From the NCBI RefSeq assembly GCF_003060895.1, contig NZ_QAIH01000225.1:79268-143267 (forward strand): 64,000 nucleotides of DNA, given 5' to 3'. The notes under the pieces were generated by a model. That model saw only the letters and a list, made by a program, of their open reading frames with translations, had not been told where the DNA came from and searched no databases. Made by a program: the position numbers and the translations under genes. This stretch comes from Acidovorax sp. HMWF029. GTDB lineage: Bacteria > Pseudomonadota > Gammaproteobacteria > Burkholderiales > Burkholderiaceae_C. Positions 45,653-57,235 of this stretch are shown here, piece by piece; position 1 is the first letter of the stretch, and every line of letters starts with the position of its first letter.

Positions 45653-46873
45653 ATGGCTACCATAGCATCAAAGAGAGATATTCAAGACTTCGTCTTCGAA
45701 TGGGAAGGTAAGGATCGCAATGGGAAAATCGTACGAGGAGAAATCCGTGCGGTTGGCGAGAACCAGGTTCAGGCAACCCTGCGACGCCAAGGTGTTTTCC
45801 CGACAAAAATCAAGAAGCGCCGAATGCGCTCTGGCAAAAAAATCAGGCCCAAAGATATCGCCTTGTTCACGCGTCAACTGGCAACCATGATGAAGGCGGG
45901 GGTTCCTCTGCTCCAAGCCTTCGACATTGTAGGGAGAGGCAACACCAACACCAGTGTTACCAAACTTCTCAATGACATCCGTGCGGACATTGAGACAGGT
46001 ACATCGCTGAATGGAGCCTTCCGAAAATATCCGATGTATTTTGACAGCCTCTACTGCAACCTTGTCGAGGCAGGGGAGGCTGCAGGTATTTTGGAGGCGC
46101 TTTTGGATCGGCTCGCCACCTACATGGAAAAAACCGAGGCCATCAAATCGAAAATCAAGTCTGCCTTGATGTACCCGATATCCGTGATCATTGTTGCATT
46201 TGTTGTTGTAACAGTGATCATGATTTTTGTGATCCCAGCTTTCAAAGAAGTTTTCACATCCTTTGGCGCAGATTTGCCTGCCCCGACGCTTTTTGTGATG
46301 GCTGTTAGCGAAATTTTCGTCAAATGGTGGTGGCTGATCTTCGGCATCATAGGCGGCGGCTTTTTCTTCTTCATGCAGGCGTGGCGCCGCAACGAGAAGA
46401 TGCAGATGTTCATGGATCGACTGCTTTTACGCATGCCCGTTTTTGGGGCGCTGATTGACAAATCTTGCGTTGCGCGCTGGACCCGGACCTTGTCCACTAT
46501 GTTTGCGGCGGGCGTTCCCTTGGTCGAGGCGCTGGACTCGGTCGGGGGGGCCGCAGGCAACTCCGTGTACTCCCTGGCCACCGACAAGATTCAGCAGGAA
46601 GTCTCCACCGGCACCAGCCTGACCGCTGCCATGGGCAATGCGAACGTCTTCCCCTCCATGGTGCTGCAGATGTGTGCCATCGGGGAAGAATCCGGCTCCA
46701 TTGACCACATGCTTGGCAAAGCGGCTGACTTTTACGAGTCCGAAGTGGACGACATGGTGGCCGGCCTGTCCAGCCTGATGGAGCCCATCATCATCGTGTT
46801 CCTGGGCACCTTGATTGGTGGAATCGTTGTTTCCATGTATCTCCCCATCTTCAAGCTCGGTCAGGTCGTGTGA
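45653..46873 (+). CDS. pilC: Type IV pilus inner-membrane platform protein PilC
   Basis: A 406-residue GspF-family protein that forms the platform on which PilB and PilT act. It has two GspF domains (about 75-195 and 280-400), each with the LATMMKAGVPLLQAFD-type motif (second copy LSTMFAAGVPLVEALD). Hydrophobic helices lie near 175-200 (PISVIIVAFVVVTVIMIF) and 222-245, with a third at the C-terminus (IVFLGTLIGGIVVSMYLPIF). The first two thirds are AT-richer than the last third: by my count, row 46201-46260 is 35% GC and row 46561-46620 is 62%. The stop overlaps the pilD start as TGATG. Confidence 0.95.
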   Translation: MATIASKRDIQDFVFEWEGKDRNGKIVRGEIRAVGENQVQATLRRQGVFPTKIKKRRMRSGKKIRPKDIALFTRQLATMMKAGVPLLQAFDIVGRGNTNTSVTKLLNDIRADIETGTSLNGAFRKYPMYFDSLYCNLVEAGEAAGILEALLDRLATYMEKTEAIKSKIKSALMYPISVIIVAFVVVTVIMIFVIPAFKEVFTSFGADLPAPTLFVMAVSEIFVKWWWLIFGIIGGGFFFFMQAWRRNEKMQMFMDRLLLRMPVFGALIDKSCVARWTRTLSTMFAAGVPLVEALDSVGGAAGNSVYSLATDKIQQEVSTGTSLTAAMGNANVFPSMVLQMCAIGEESGSIDHMLGKAADFYESEVDDMVAGLSSLMEPIIIVFLGTLIGGIVVSMYLPIFKLGQVV

Positions 46874-47745
46874 TGGAGTTCGAGGTCTGGTGGGGCGCCG
46901 CTTTGGGTGGCGTCATTGGTTTGCTGATTGGCAGCTTCCTGAACGTTGTGATTTACCGGCTGCCCAAGATGATGGAGCAGCAATGGGCGGCGGAGCTGGC
47001 CCAGCTCGAGGCAGAGAAACAAGACAAAGAACCTCCTGCGGACAAGCAGGAGGCCTTCAACCTAATGACCCCGCGGTCGCGCTGCCCCTCTTGCGGACAT
47101 GCGGTGCGGTGGTATGAAAATGTCCCCGTCTTGAGTTATCTCTTCTTGCGGGGCCGCTGTTCGGCCTGCAAGACACCGATCCGCGCCCGGTACCCACTGG
47201 TCGAGCTGCTCACAGGAGCACTGTTCTTCTTCTGCATATACCGTTGGGGAGTGACCCCCGCCGGTTTTGCGTGGTGCGGATTTTCCGCCGCACTCGTGGC
47301 CTTGGCATTCATCGACTGGGACACCACCCTGTTGCCGGACGACATCACCCTGCCTTTGCTCTGGGCGGGCCTGCTCTCGGCGGCATTCCATTGGACGAAT
47401 GTCCCGCTGCATGCGTCCGTGACAGGAGCTGCTGCCGGGTACCTGTCTTTGTGGCTGGTGTACTGGGGCTTCAAGCTGGCCACGGGCAAGGAGGGCATGG
47501 GGTATGGCGACTTCAAGCTGTTCGCCGCACTCGGCGCCTGGTTTGGATGGCAGGCACTGGTGCCTATCATTCTGATGTCGTCGATCATTGGCGCCATTGT
47601 CGGTATCGCAATGAAAATTTTCAGCAGCTTGCGCGAAGGGGGCTACATACCGTTTGGCCCTTTCCTCGTGGGTGCTGGGTTGACCGCGATGGCGTTTGGC
47701 CCCAACGCCATCCTCAATACCGTGTTGAATCTCCTGGGCCTCTAG
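46873..47745 (+). CDS. pilD: Prepilin peptidase / N-methyltransferase PilD
   Basis: A 290-residue polytopic aspartyl protease that cleaves and N-methylates type IV prepilins. Zinc-binding cysteines are Cys71, Cys74, Cys96 and Cys99 (CPSC...CSAC). Catalytic aspartates are Asp150 in FIDWDTTLLPDD and Asp213 in GMGYGDFKL. About seven hydrophobic segments are seen. The ATG overlaps the pilC stop. It lies within the conserved order pilB-pilC-pilD-coaE. No major pilin gene occurs in the window. Confidence 0.95.
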   Translation: MEFEVWWGAALGGVIGLLIGSFLNVVIYRLPKMMEQQWAAELAQLEAEKQDKEPPADKQEAFNLMTPRSRCPSCGHAVRWYENVPVLSYLFLRGRCSACKTPIRARYPLVELLTGALFFFCIYRWGVTPAGFAWCGFSAALVALAFIDWDTTLLPDDITLPLLWAGLLSAAFHWTNVPLHASVTGAAAGYLSLWLVYWGFKLATGKEGMGYGDFKLFAALGAWFGWQALVPIILMSSIIGAIVGIAMKIFSSLREGGYIPFGPFLVGAGLTAMAFGPNAILNTVLNLLGL

Positions 47746-47758
47746 CCCCTTCCCGACC

Positions 47759-48379
47759 ATGGCAAACATAAGGTGCCCGGTGCGCCTGGGCCTGACCGGC
47801 GGCATTGGGAGTGGCAAAAGCACCGTGGGCGACATGTTCGCCTCGCTGGGTGCCACCATGATCGACGCAGACCAGATTGCTCGCGCGGTCACCGGCCGCG
47901 GCGGGGACGCAATGGACGCCATCCGCAGCGCATTCGGCGCGGCCTTCGTGGATGCCTCGGGGGCGCTGGACCGCACACGCATGCGCGAACTCGCCTTTAG
48001 TCAGCCAGAGGCACGCGCGCAGCTGGAGGCCATCGTGCACCCGCTCGTGACCCGCCAAAGCATCTTGCAAACACAGCAGGCCATTGCGGCAGGCTCCCGC
48101 CTGATCGTGCACGATATTCCGCTGCTGACGGAGTCTGGCCGGTGGGTCCAGCAGCTGGATGCCGTTGTGGTGGTGGACTGCCCTGTCGACACCCAGATTG
48201 AGCGGGTCATGCGCCGCAGTGGCCTCGCCCCCGACGTGGTACGGGGCATCATTGCATCTCAAGCCACCCGGCACGAGCGCCGGGCGGCCGCCGATGTCGT
48301 GATTGCCAACGGCCCCAATTGCACCTTGCCCGCATTGCAGGCCCAGGTGCGGCAGGCAGCCGCCTTGTTCGGGCTATGA
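47759..48379 (+). CDS. coaE: Dephospho-CoA kinase
   Basis: A 206-residue P-loop kinase that completes coenzyme A synthesis. The P-loop is GLTGGIGSGKSTV, followed by FASLGATMIDADQIAR, the substrate-binding HPLV region and VVVVDCPVDTQIERVMRRSG. The length is standard. It starts 13 bases after pilD. Its stop overlaps the zapD start (ATGATG). Its place after pilD is common in beta- and gammaproteobacteria and has no known functional link to pili. Confidence 0.95.
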   Translation: MANIRCPVRLGLTGGIGSGKSTVGDMFASLGATMIDADQIARAVTGRGGDAMDAIRSAFGAAFVDASGALDRTRMRELAFSQPEARAQLEAIVHPLVTRQSILQTQQAIAAGSRLIVHDIPLLTESGRWVQQLDAVVVVDCPVDTQIERVMRRSGLAPDVVRGIIASQATRHERRAAADVVIANGPNCTLPALQAQVRQAAALFGL

Positions 48380-49164
48380 TGCATAAGAGCCCCCAGGAAC
48401 CCGCCAGCGTGATCCTTTACGAATACCCCTTTAACGAGCGTCTCAGAACCTATCTGCGGCTTGAGCAGTTGTTCCGCCGGTTGGGGGAGCTGATCCCCCG
48501 CACCCATGCGCTCGACCACCACTTTGCCTTGGTCACGATCTTCGAGATCATGGACGTGGCAGCCCGTGCCGACCTGAAGTCGGACGTGCTCAAGGACATT
48601 GAAAAGCACAAGCACCAGCTCGATGGCTACCGCGGCAACCCCTCCATCTCTGAGGCCGCACTGGACGCGGTGATTGCACAGCTCGACCGGTGCTTCACCG
48701 CACTGAATGGGCAGAACGGGAAATCGGGCCATGCGCTGACCGAGAACGACTGGCTGATGAGCATTCGCAGCCGCATCGGCATTCCCGGCGGCACCTGCGG
48801 GTTCGATCTGCCGGCCTACTATGCGTGGCAACACCATGCCCCAGACGTCCGGCAGCAGGCGCTGGAGCAATGGGCGTCCACACTTGCGCCCCTGGCTGAA
48901 TCGATTTATGTGCTGCTCAAGCTGTTGCGCGATTCGGGTGTGCCCCAGAAGGTGGCGGCTGAGCGTGGCCAGTTCCAGCAGAACCTGCCGCAAGGCCGCA
49001 CCTTCCAGTTGCTGCGGCTGCGCATGGACCCGGCCCTGAACCTGATTCCCGAGATCAGTGGCAACCGCCTGATTGTGTCGGTGCGACTCATGCGACTCGA
49101 AGGAGACGGTCGCCTTCACGCCTGCAACGAGGACGCAGCGTTCGAACTCACACTGTGCGCCTGA
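48376..49164 (+). CDS. zapD: Cell division protein ZapD
   Basis: A 262-residue FtsZ-bundling protein of the ZapD (YacF, DUF1342) family that stabilises the Z-ring. Recognisable segments are ILYEYPFNERLRTYLRLEQLF, LLKLLRDSGVP, and ending around NRLIVSVRLMRLEGDGR. Two adjacent ATGs can start it; the first overlaps the coaE stop. It lies between coaE and yacG, the arrangement known from E. coli (coaE-zapD-yacG), which supports the call. Confidence 0.93.
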   Translation: MMHKSPQEPASVILYEYPFNERLRTYLRLEQLFRRLGELIPRTHALDHHFALVTIFEIMDVAARADLKSDVLKDIEKHKHQLDGYRGNPSISEAALDAVIAQLDRCFTALNGQNGKSGHALTENDWLMSIRSRIGIPGGTCGFDLPAYYAWQHHAPDVRQQALEQWASTLAPLAESIYVLLKLLRDSGVPQKVAAERGQFQQNLPQGRTFQLLRLRMDPALNLIPEISGNRLIVSVRLMRLEGDGRLHACNEDAAFELTLCA

Positions 49165-49229
49165 GTCTGGGTACTTTCAGTAAACCATCCTGGTGACTTT
49201 GTGCGCACAACCTTGATTCGCCCACAAGC

Positions 49230-49448
49230 ATGACCCGCTCCACATCCGCCACACCCGCTGCACGCACCGTGGTCTGCCCCAGCTGTGGCGGCGACAGCGT
49301 GTACAGCCCTGCCAATGCCTACCGCCCTTTTTGCAGCGAACGTTGCAAGCAGGTCGATCTGGGTGCCTGGGCCAGCGAGGACTTCCGCATGCCCGCCGAA
49401 GCCCCGCCTGCAGACGCGCAGTATGGCGATCCGCGCCAACAGCACTGA
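49230..49448 (+). CDS. yacG: DNA gyrase inhibitor YacG (zinc finger)
   Basis: A 72-residue zinc-binding protein. The four cysteines are Cys16 and Cys19 (CPSCGG) and Cys35 and Cys39 ([17 protein letters not shown]), exactly the YacG pattern. E. coli YacG binds GyrB and inhibits DNA gyrase. It lies 65 bases after zapD and converges on mutT across 124 bases that contain a 16-bp perfect palindrome and a dispersed GCTAT palindrome. Confidence 0.94.
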   Translation: MTRSTSATPAARTVVCPSCGGDSVYSPANAYRPFCSERCKQVDLGAWASEDFRMPAEAPPADAQYGDPRQQH

Positions 49449-49471
49449 TATACAGCGCCAAGCCAAAATAC

Positions 49472-49487
49472 CGGCCATATATGGCCG
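49472..49487. repeat. 16-bp perfect palindrome between yacG and mutT
   Basis: CGGCCATATATGGCCG, perfectly self-complementary with no loop. It lies in a convergent intergenic region, so it is not an obvious promoter operator. It may be a protein-binding site or part of a longer hairpin. Nothing else recognisable surrounds it except the GCTAT palindrome 28 bases on. Confidence 0.5.
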
Positions 49488-49514
49488 CCTTCGCCTGACA
49501 GCAAAGCCTTTATA

Positions 49515-49531
49515 GCTATCAAAATAATAGC
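49515..49531. repeat. Short intergenic palindrome, copy 5
   Basis: GCTATCAAAATAATAGC in the convergent yacG-mutT gap. It matches copies 3 and 4 almost exactly and is 41 bases past the mutT stop on the other strand. A T- and A-rich tail follows. Confidence 0.65.
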
Positions 49532-49572
49532 GAATTATTTCTACCGAATGCGCCGAAAGCAGGTGCAATGGC

Positions 49573-49998
49573 TTATTCGGGCGTGAACTCCAGGCCCCGC
49601 TCCTCAGCCAACCACTGCAGCACAGGGTAGGCGCCGGGCAGCACAGGCGCCACTGTCAACGGCATCTGCTGCCAGGCCATGGACTGGCCTTCGCGCATCT
49701 CGAACTCCCCCGTCCATGCCCAGACCTTGCACCAGTGCAGGCGCACCAGGGCATGGGGATAGTCGTGCTCCGTGACCTTCCAGACGCTGGCCGCCCCGAT
49801 GGTCACGCCCAGTTCCTCAATCAGCTCGCGGCGCAGCGCCTCTTCCACCGTCTCGCCCGCCTCCAGCTTGCCGCCCGGAAACTCCCAGTAGCCTGCGTAC
49901 GGCTTGCCGGGCGGGCGGGTGGACAGCAGCATGGCGCCATCTTCGCGCAGCAGGATGCCCACGGCCACCTCGGTGTGCTTGCGTGTTGTTTCAGCCAC
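49573..49998 (-). CDS. mutT: 8-oxo-dGTP diphosphatase MutT (Nudix)
   Basis: A 141-residue Nudix hydrolase. It begins near [20 protein letters not shown] and carries the Nudix box [24 protein letters not shown] (box begins about residue 42). [16 protein letters not shown] and a C-terminal [19 protein letters not shown] fit MutT, which removes oxidised guanine nucleotides. The start is taken as a GTG with a GGGGCGG stretch upstream. An ATG five codons earlier is possible. Either start overlaps the end of the DUF815 ATPase gene, so translation is probably coupled. It converges on yacG. Confidence 0.88.
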   Translation of the reverse strand: MAETTRKHTEVAVGILLREDGAMLLSTRPPGKPYAGYWEFPGGKLEAGETVEEALRRELIEELGVTIGAASVWKVTEHDYPHALVRLHWCKVWAWTGEFEMREGQSMAWQQMPLTVAPVLPGAYPVLQWLAEERGLEFTPE

Positions 49999-50863
49999 TG
50001 TGCCGCCCCGCATAGTCGCGCGCAAACTGGTAGGCCACGCGGCCGCTGCGCGAGCCCCGTTCCAACGCCCAGACCAGCGCCTCGGGCCGAGCTGCTGCAA
50101 TGGCAGAGGCAGGCACGCCCAGCGACGACAGCCATTGCGCCGTGATGGTCAGGTACTCCTCCTGGCTGAACGGGTAGAAGCTCACCCACAGACCAAAACG
50201 CTCCGACAGGGAAATTTTTTCTTCCACCACCTCGCCGGGATGCACCTCGCCATCCTCGGTGTGGGTGTAGGTGAGGTTTTCCTTCATATACTCCGGCAGC
50301 AGGTGGCGCCGGTTGCTCGTGGCGTAGATCAGCACATTGGGCGTAGCGGCGGCCACCGAGCCGTCGAGGATGGACTTGAGCGCCTTGTAGCCGGGCTCAC
50401 CATCTTCAAAGCTCAGGTCATCGCAGAAGACGATGAATTTCTCCGGCCGCGCAGACACCACGTCCACGATGTCGGGCAGATCGGTCAGATCGGCCTTGTC
50501 CACTTCGATAAGGCGCAGGCCCTGCCCCGCATAGGCATTCAGACACGCCTTGATGAGCGAGGACTTGCCGGTGCCGCGTGCGCCGGTCAGCAGCACGTTG
50601 TTGGCGGGCTTGCCTTGCACAAACTGTTGCGTGTTGCGCTCGATCTTTTCCTTCTGGGGATCGATCTCTTTGAGGTCCGCCAGCGCCATCGCGGCCACAT
50701 GGCGCACCGGCTCCAGGGTGCCATGGCCACTGCTGCGCTTGCGGTAGCGCCAGGCGATGGCGGCCGACCAGTCGGGCGCCGAGAGCGGCTGGGGCAGCAC
50801 GGATTCGATGCGGGCGATGAGCTGCTCGGCGCGCTCGATCAGATGTTCAAATTTCTGGTTCAT
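49991..50863 (-). CDS. DUF815-family AAA ATPase
   Basis: A 290-residue ATP-binding protein of the DUF815 family. Walker A is GARGTGKS (94-101). Walker B is [14 protein letters not shown], and [14 protein letters not shown] is the sensor-1 region. [12 protein letters not shown] and the final [13 protein letters not shown] are typical of the family. The precise function is not established; homologues are widespread next to mutT in betaproteobacteria. The gene overlaps mutT at its 3' end and lies 63 bases after argJ on the same strand. Confidence 0.88.
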   Translation of the reverse strand: MNQKFEHLIERAEQLIARIESVLPQPLSAPDWSAAIAWRYRKRSSGHGTLEPVRHVAAMALADLKEIDPQKEKIERNTQQFVQGKPANNVLLTGARGTGKSSLIKACLNAYAGQGLRLIEVDKADLTDLPDIVDVVSARPEKFIVFCDDLSFEDGEPGYKALKSILDGSVAAATPNVLIYATSNRRHLLPEYMKENLTYTHTEDGEVHPGEVVEEKISLSERFGLWVSFYPFSQEEYLTITAQWLSSLGVPASAIAAARPEALVWALERGSRSGRVAYQFARDYAGRHSG

Positions 50864-50926
50864 TTTGGCATCTACCGCGCGTCCATCATGCGCCAGCAGC
50901 TATCAAATCAGGAGTATTGCGGTGAA

Positions 50927-52165
50927 TCAGGAGCGGTAGTCCGCGTTGATCGTCACATATTCGTGGCTGAAATCGCAGGTCCACACCGTGTCCGCAGCCT
51001 CGCCACGGCCCAGCAGCACGCGCACGGTGATCTCGGCCTGCTTCATCACGCGCTGGCCGTCTTCCTCGCGGTAGGCGGGGTTGCGACCGCCCTGCACGGC
51101 CACATGCACGTCGTCCAGGTACAGGTCGATGCCAGTCTGGTCCAGGTCGTCGATGCCCGCATAGCCCACGGCTGCCAGGATGCGGCCCAGGTTCGGGTCG
51201 CTGGCAAAGAAGGCGGTCTTGACCAGGGGCGAATGGGCAATCGCATAGGCCACCTTGCGGCACTCATCGCCCGTCTTGCCGCCTTCCACCCGCACGGTGA
51301 TGAATTTGGTGGCGCCTTCGCCATCACGCACGATGGCCTGGGCCAGCTTCTGCGACACAGCCAGCATCGCGGCCTTGAGCGCCTGGCCCTCGGCGCTGTC
51401 GAGCGACGTGATGGGCGCGTGCGCGGCCTTGTTGGTGGCCACCACAACGAAAGAGTCGTTGGTCGAGGTGTCGCCGTCGATGGTCACGCGATTGAAGGAG
51501 CCATCGGCCAGCTCGCGCGCCAGCTGCTGCATCACGGCAGGGGCCACGCAGGCGTCGGTGGCCAGAAAGCCCAGCATGGTCGCCATGTTGGGGCGGATCA
51601 TGCCCGCGCCCTTGCTGATGCCGGTGATGGATACCGTGGCGCCGCCAATCTGCGCCTGCGCCGAGAAGGCCTTGGGCAGCGTGTCCGTGGTCATAATGCC
51701 TTCGGCTGCACGGCCCCAGTGGCCGGGCTGCGCATCGGCAATCGCAGCAGGCAGGCCCGCCTCGATACGGTCGTTGGGCAAGGGCTCCATGATCACGCCG
51801 GTGGAAAACGGCAGGATCTGCTCAGGCGCCACGCTCAGTTGCCGCGCGAGTGCAATGCAGGTAGAGCGCGCACGCGCCAGGCCGTCCGCACCCGTGCCCG
51901 CGTTGGCGTTGCCGGTGTTGATGACCATGGCACGGATCGACTGGCCTGCTTGTTGTTGGCTCAGGTGTTCGCGGCTGATCTGAACCGGGGCCGCACAGAA
52001 CCGGTTCTGAGTGAACACGCCTGCCACGCTGGCACCTTCGTCCAGCAGGAAGACCGTCAGGTCCTTGCGGTTGGCCTTGCGGACACCGGCTTCGGCAACA
52101 CCGATACGAACGCCAGCAATCGGGTACAGATCGGCGGCTACAGGGGCAACGAGATTCACAGGCAT
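50927..52165 (-). CDS. argJ: Bifunctional glutamate N-acetyltransferase / N-acetylglutamate synthase
   Basis: A 412-residue ornithine acetyltransferase of the cyclic arginine pathway. The self-cleavage site is between Ala195 and Thr196 in [16 protein letters not shown], which yields alpha and beta chains. [12 protein letters not shown], the oxyanion STGVI and a C-terminal [14 protein letters not shown] are conserved. The start gives [20 protein letters not shown], the usual N-terminus, rather than a longer in-frame ATG. It lies between the secA terminator and the DUF815 ATPase gene. Confidence 0.95.
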   Translation of the reverse strand: MPVNLVAPVAADLYPIAGVRIGVAEAGVRKANRKDLTVFLLDEGASVAGVFTQNRFCAAPVQISREHLSQQQAGQSIRAMVINTGNANAGTGADGLARARSTCIALARQLSVAPEQILPFSTGVIMEPLPNDRIEAGLPAAIADAQPGHWGRAAEGIMTTDTLPKAFSAQAQIGGATVSITGISKGAGMIRPNMATMLGFLATDACVAPAVMQQLARELADGSFNRVTIDGDTSTNDSFVVVATNKAAHAPITSLDSAEGQALKAAMLAVSQKLAQAIVRDGEGATKFITVRVEGGKTGDECRKVAYAIAHSPLVKTAFFASDPNLGRILAAVGYAGIDDLDQTGIDLYLDDVHVAVQGGRNPAYREEDGQRVMKQAEITVRVLLGRGEAADTVWTCDFSHEYVTINADYRS

Positions 52166-52279
52166 GGGACAGGGCCTTTCTATCGGGGGAAGGGAGTCGA
52201 ATGCATCGCGGCTGTGCAGCGCAGGCATCCGTCAATGAAAACTGCGGCCGATTATCCGGAAAACCGTGGCGCGCCAATG

Positions 52280-52303
52280 AAAACACGGGCCGAAGCCCGT
52301 GTT
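52280..52303 (-). terminator. Terminator after secA
   Basis: Reading leftward: AACACGGGC, loop TTCG, GCCCGTGTT with the T-run continuing to TTTT. A 9-bp perfect stem with a stable UUCG tetraloop, 16 bases past the secA stop. Confidence 0.88.
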
Positions 52304-52318
52304 GTGTAGATCAGGTGA

Positions 52319-55072
<2,754 letters not shown>

Positions 55073-55198
55073 GCGAACAGGACCGCCTGCCCGCTGCAAT
55101 CAGCGCGCCAAGCGACCGAAATCCCTAAGATGAATTGAGTTCAGGTGGGTCCTTTGGCCAGGTTTGCAACCCAGGCAATGAACACCGGACCCGCGATT

Positions 55199-56161
55199 TT
55201 ACCTGCCCTGTGTGGGTCCAGTCCCTTGTGCAGCCACCACCTGCGCATTGGTGGACGTGCCCCCCGCACTCAGAAACTTCTGGGGGTCTTGAAAAACCCC
55301 TTGCACCAGCACCTCAAAATGTAGATGTGGCCCCGTAGAACGCCCTGTCGTGCCGATTTCAGCGATCTTCTGGCCTCGGCGCACTATATCCCCCTGCTTC
55401 ACAAGGGTACGCGAGGCATGAGCATAACGCGTGACCAGCTGGTTGCCATGGTCCACCTCGATCATGTTGCCGTAGGCTGGGTGGTATTCCTGCGTCACAA
55501 CCACGCCCCCTGCAGCCGCCAGGATGGGGGTTCCTGTGTCCGCCTGAAAGTCCAGGCCGGTGTGCAAGGCCGACTGGCCGGTGATCGGGTCCAGGCGCCA
55601 GCCAAACCCCGACCCCGCAGCCCGCCCTGTCACGGGCGCATGTGTGGGCACCATCTTCTTGCGGATGTGCTGGTCAAACAAACGGGATTCGAGCACAGTC
55701 ATCAAATCCACCCGCTGGTTGGTCAGGCGCTCCAGTTCATCAAGGGTGGTTTGCAGCTCTTCCATGGACAGGTTGCGGGCACTCACCAGCGCTCCGCCGC
55801 GCGCATCGGCTTTCTGGATATCCCCCGGCGCCATACCCGCCAGGCCCAGCACACGCTCACCCAGCGACTCCAGCTGCACCATGCGGGCCTGCATCTCGCC
55901 CACGCGGCGCGCCATGGCATCCAGGTTGGCGCGCATGAATCGGTCGCGTTCTGCAAATTCATCCTTGACCACCAGTCGCACCAGAGAGCCAACAACAGGC
56001 CAGCCTTCGCGCGCACCTTTCAAAAAGACCCAGTGGTACAAGGTCGCAGCTACCAACATGAGGCACAGCGAAACCGCAAGGCCCACCAAGAGCAGACGGG
56101 TACCAGACAGATGAATGGCCCGGCTGCGCGCCAACCTGGCGTCCGTGATAATCAAATGCAC
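55199..56161 (-). CDS. M23-family peptidase (murein endopeptidase-like), membrane-anchored
   Basis: A 320-residue protein with a transmembrane helix near residues 22-44 (LLLVGLAVSLCLMLVAATLY), a coiled-coil region (about 75-150) and a C-terminal LytM/M23 domain. The domain shows the zinc-site HTGLDFQADTGTPI, GNMIEVDHGNQLVTRYAHAS and HLHFEV, so it looks catalytically complete. It would cleave or bind peptidoglycan cross-links in the periplasm. A GTG start (MHLIITDARLARSR) with GGGGA upstream is chosen. A longer frame would overlap the divergent DciA-like gene. Confidence 0.88.
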   Translation of the reverse strand: MHLIITDARLARSRAIHLSGTRLLLVGLAVSLCLMLVAATLYHWVFLKGAREGWPVVGSLVRLVVKDEFAERDRFMRANLDAMARRVGEMQARMVQLESLGERVLGLAGMAPGDIQKADARGGALVSARNLSMEELQTTLDELERLTNQRVDLMTVLESRLFDQHIRKKMVPTHAPVTGRAAGSGFGWRLDPITGQSALHTGLDFQADTGTPILAAAGGVVVTQEYHPAYGNMIEVDHGNQLVTRYAHASRTLVKQGDIVRRGQKIAEIGTTGRSTGPHLHFEVLVQGVFQDPQKFLSAGGTSTNAQVVAAQGTGPTQGR

Positions 56162-56193
56162 TACGATTTCCCCACGCCCGAAGACGCCACACC

Positions 56194-56493
56194 ATGAATC
56201 GCCGCCATCACGCTGTATCCGTGCAGCAAGCCAGCGCGGAATCCCCCACGCTGGCCAGGCTGACAGCACTGACACGCGACTCCAGTGATCGGCTCAAGGC
56301 CATTGAATTGCTGATACCCGCAGCCTTGCGTCCAGCCATCCAGGCAGGCCCCATCGATGGGGACAGCTGGTGCCTGCTGGTCAAGAGCAATGCTGCGGCG
56401 GCAAAAATACGCCAACTACTGCCTGCTTTGCAGGCGCATTTGCGCAGCCGGGGGTGGGAGGTTAACGCGATTCGCCTGAAAGTTCAAACCTGA
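56194..56493 (+). CDS. DciA-like (DUF721) protein
   Basis: A 99-residue protein with a DUF721 domain: SSDRLKAIELLIPAALRPAIQAG, a WCLLVKSNAAAAKIRQLLPAL core and LRSRGWEVNAIRLKV. DciA-type proteins help load the replicative helicase in bacteria without DnaC. This short version lacks the C-terminal extension of some DciA proteins, so the function is an inference from the domain. It is divergent from the M23 peptidase gene across 32 bases. The position near secA agrees with the DUF721-M23-secA order known in betaproteobacteria. Confidence 0.75.
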   Translation: MNRRHHAVSVQQASAESPTLARLTALTRDSSDRLKAIELLIPAALRPAIQAGPIDGDSWCLLVKSNAAAAKIRQLLPALQAHLRSRGWEVNAIRLKVQT

Positions 56494-56537
56494 CGGCCAA
56501 CGCCAGAACCAGGGAATGCAGAGAAAAGCAAGAAAAA

Positions 56538-56613
56538 TGGTGCCGGTTGTCGGAATCGAACTGACGACCTACCGCTTACAAGGCGGGTGCTCTACCAACT
56601 GAGCTAAACCGGC
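56538..56613 (-). tRNA. tRNA-Thr, anticodon TGT
   Basis: A complete 76-base tRNA on the minus strand. The acceptor stem is GCCGGTT/AACCGGC, the anticodon loop CTTGTAA gives TGT, the T arm includes GTTCGATTC, and CCA is encoded. It follows sspB on the same strand by about 50 bases. No integrase or duplication is found beside it. Confidence 0.97.
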
Positions 56614-56662
56614 GAAGGCCGCATTTTATCCTGTAAATGTGGCCCAAAAATCGGAAACAGTG

Positions 56663-57184
56663 CTATTTAACGCGCTTGAGTGAGGGCCGAGCCCCGCCTG
56701 ACGCTGGGGGCGGGCGGGGGGCATCACCCCCTTCATCTTTGCCGCCTTCATCGCTTCCCACCAACTGAACCACCCGGTCATCCGATGGTGTTGGCGCAGC
56801 TGCCACAGGCACTGCGGGTGCGGGCGCCAGCACTGAAGAAACATCCCCACCCGTCAGCATATCCACCGGCGGAGGGAAGGCCATGCCCTGACCGTTTTCT
56901 CGGGCATAGATCGCAATCACCCGGCCTACAGGCACCAGGATTTCACGAGGCTTGCCACCAAAGCGGGCTTTGAACTCGATGAAGTCATTGCCCAGCTGCA
57001 GCGCGCTCGTGGCATCAAAACTGATGTTCAGGACGATCTCGCCATCCTTCACGTACTCGCGCGGCACCTGCACGGAATCGTCCACACGCACGGCCAGATA
57101 GGGCGTGAGCCCATTGTCGGTGCACCACTCGTACAAGGCACGAATGAGATAGGGGCGCGTGGAGGTCGATTCCTGTGCGGTCAT
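56663..57184 (-). CDS. sspB: ClpXP protease specificity-enhancing factor SspB
   Basis: A 173-residue adaptor that delivers ssrA-tagged proteins to ClpXP. The N-terminal domain shows TRPYLIRALYEWCTDNGLTPYLAV, VPREYVKDGEIVLNIS and FEARFGGK-like EFKARFGGKPREILVPVGRV, the tag-binding fold. A linker rich in Ala, Pro and Asp follows. The C-terminal ClpX-binding (XB) motif is RPSLKRVK, very close to the E. coli one. It lies 51 bases downstream of sspA in the usual sspA-sspB order. Confidence 0.95.
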   Translation of the reverse strand: MTAQESTSTRPYLIRALYEWCTDNGLTPYLAVRVDDSVQVPREYVKDGEIVLNISFDATSALQLGNDFIEFKARFGGKPREILVPVGRVIAIYARENGQGMAFPPPVDMLTGGDVSSVLAPAPAVPVAAAPTPSDDRVVQLVGSDEGGKDEGGDAPRPPPASGGARPSLKRVK

Positions 57185-57235
57185 GTCGATGGATGGCTGC
57201 TGCGTGGGTAAAAAAGGAAGTGGGCAGGCCGCAGA

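Noticed and set aside
56617-56644. Imperfect inverted repeat GGCC-N-CATTT ... AAATG-N-GGCC between tRNA-Thr and sspB
   Set aside because: It has interrupted arms and no T-run, and may be part of tRNA leader processing. I cannot assign it a role.
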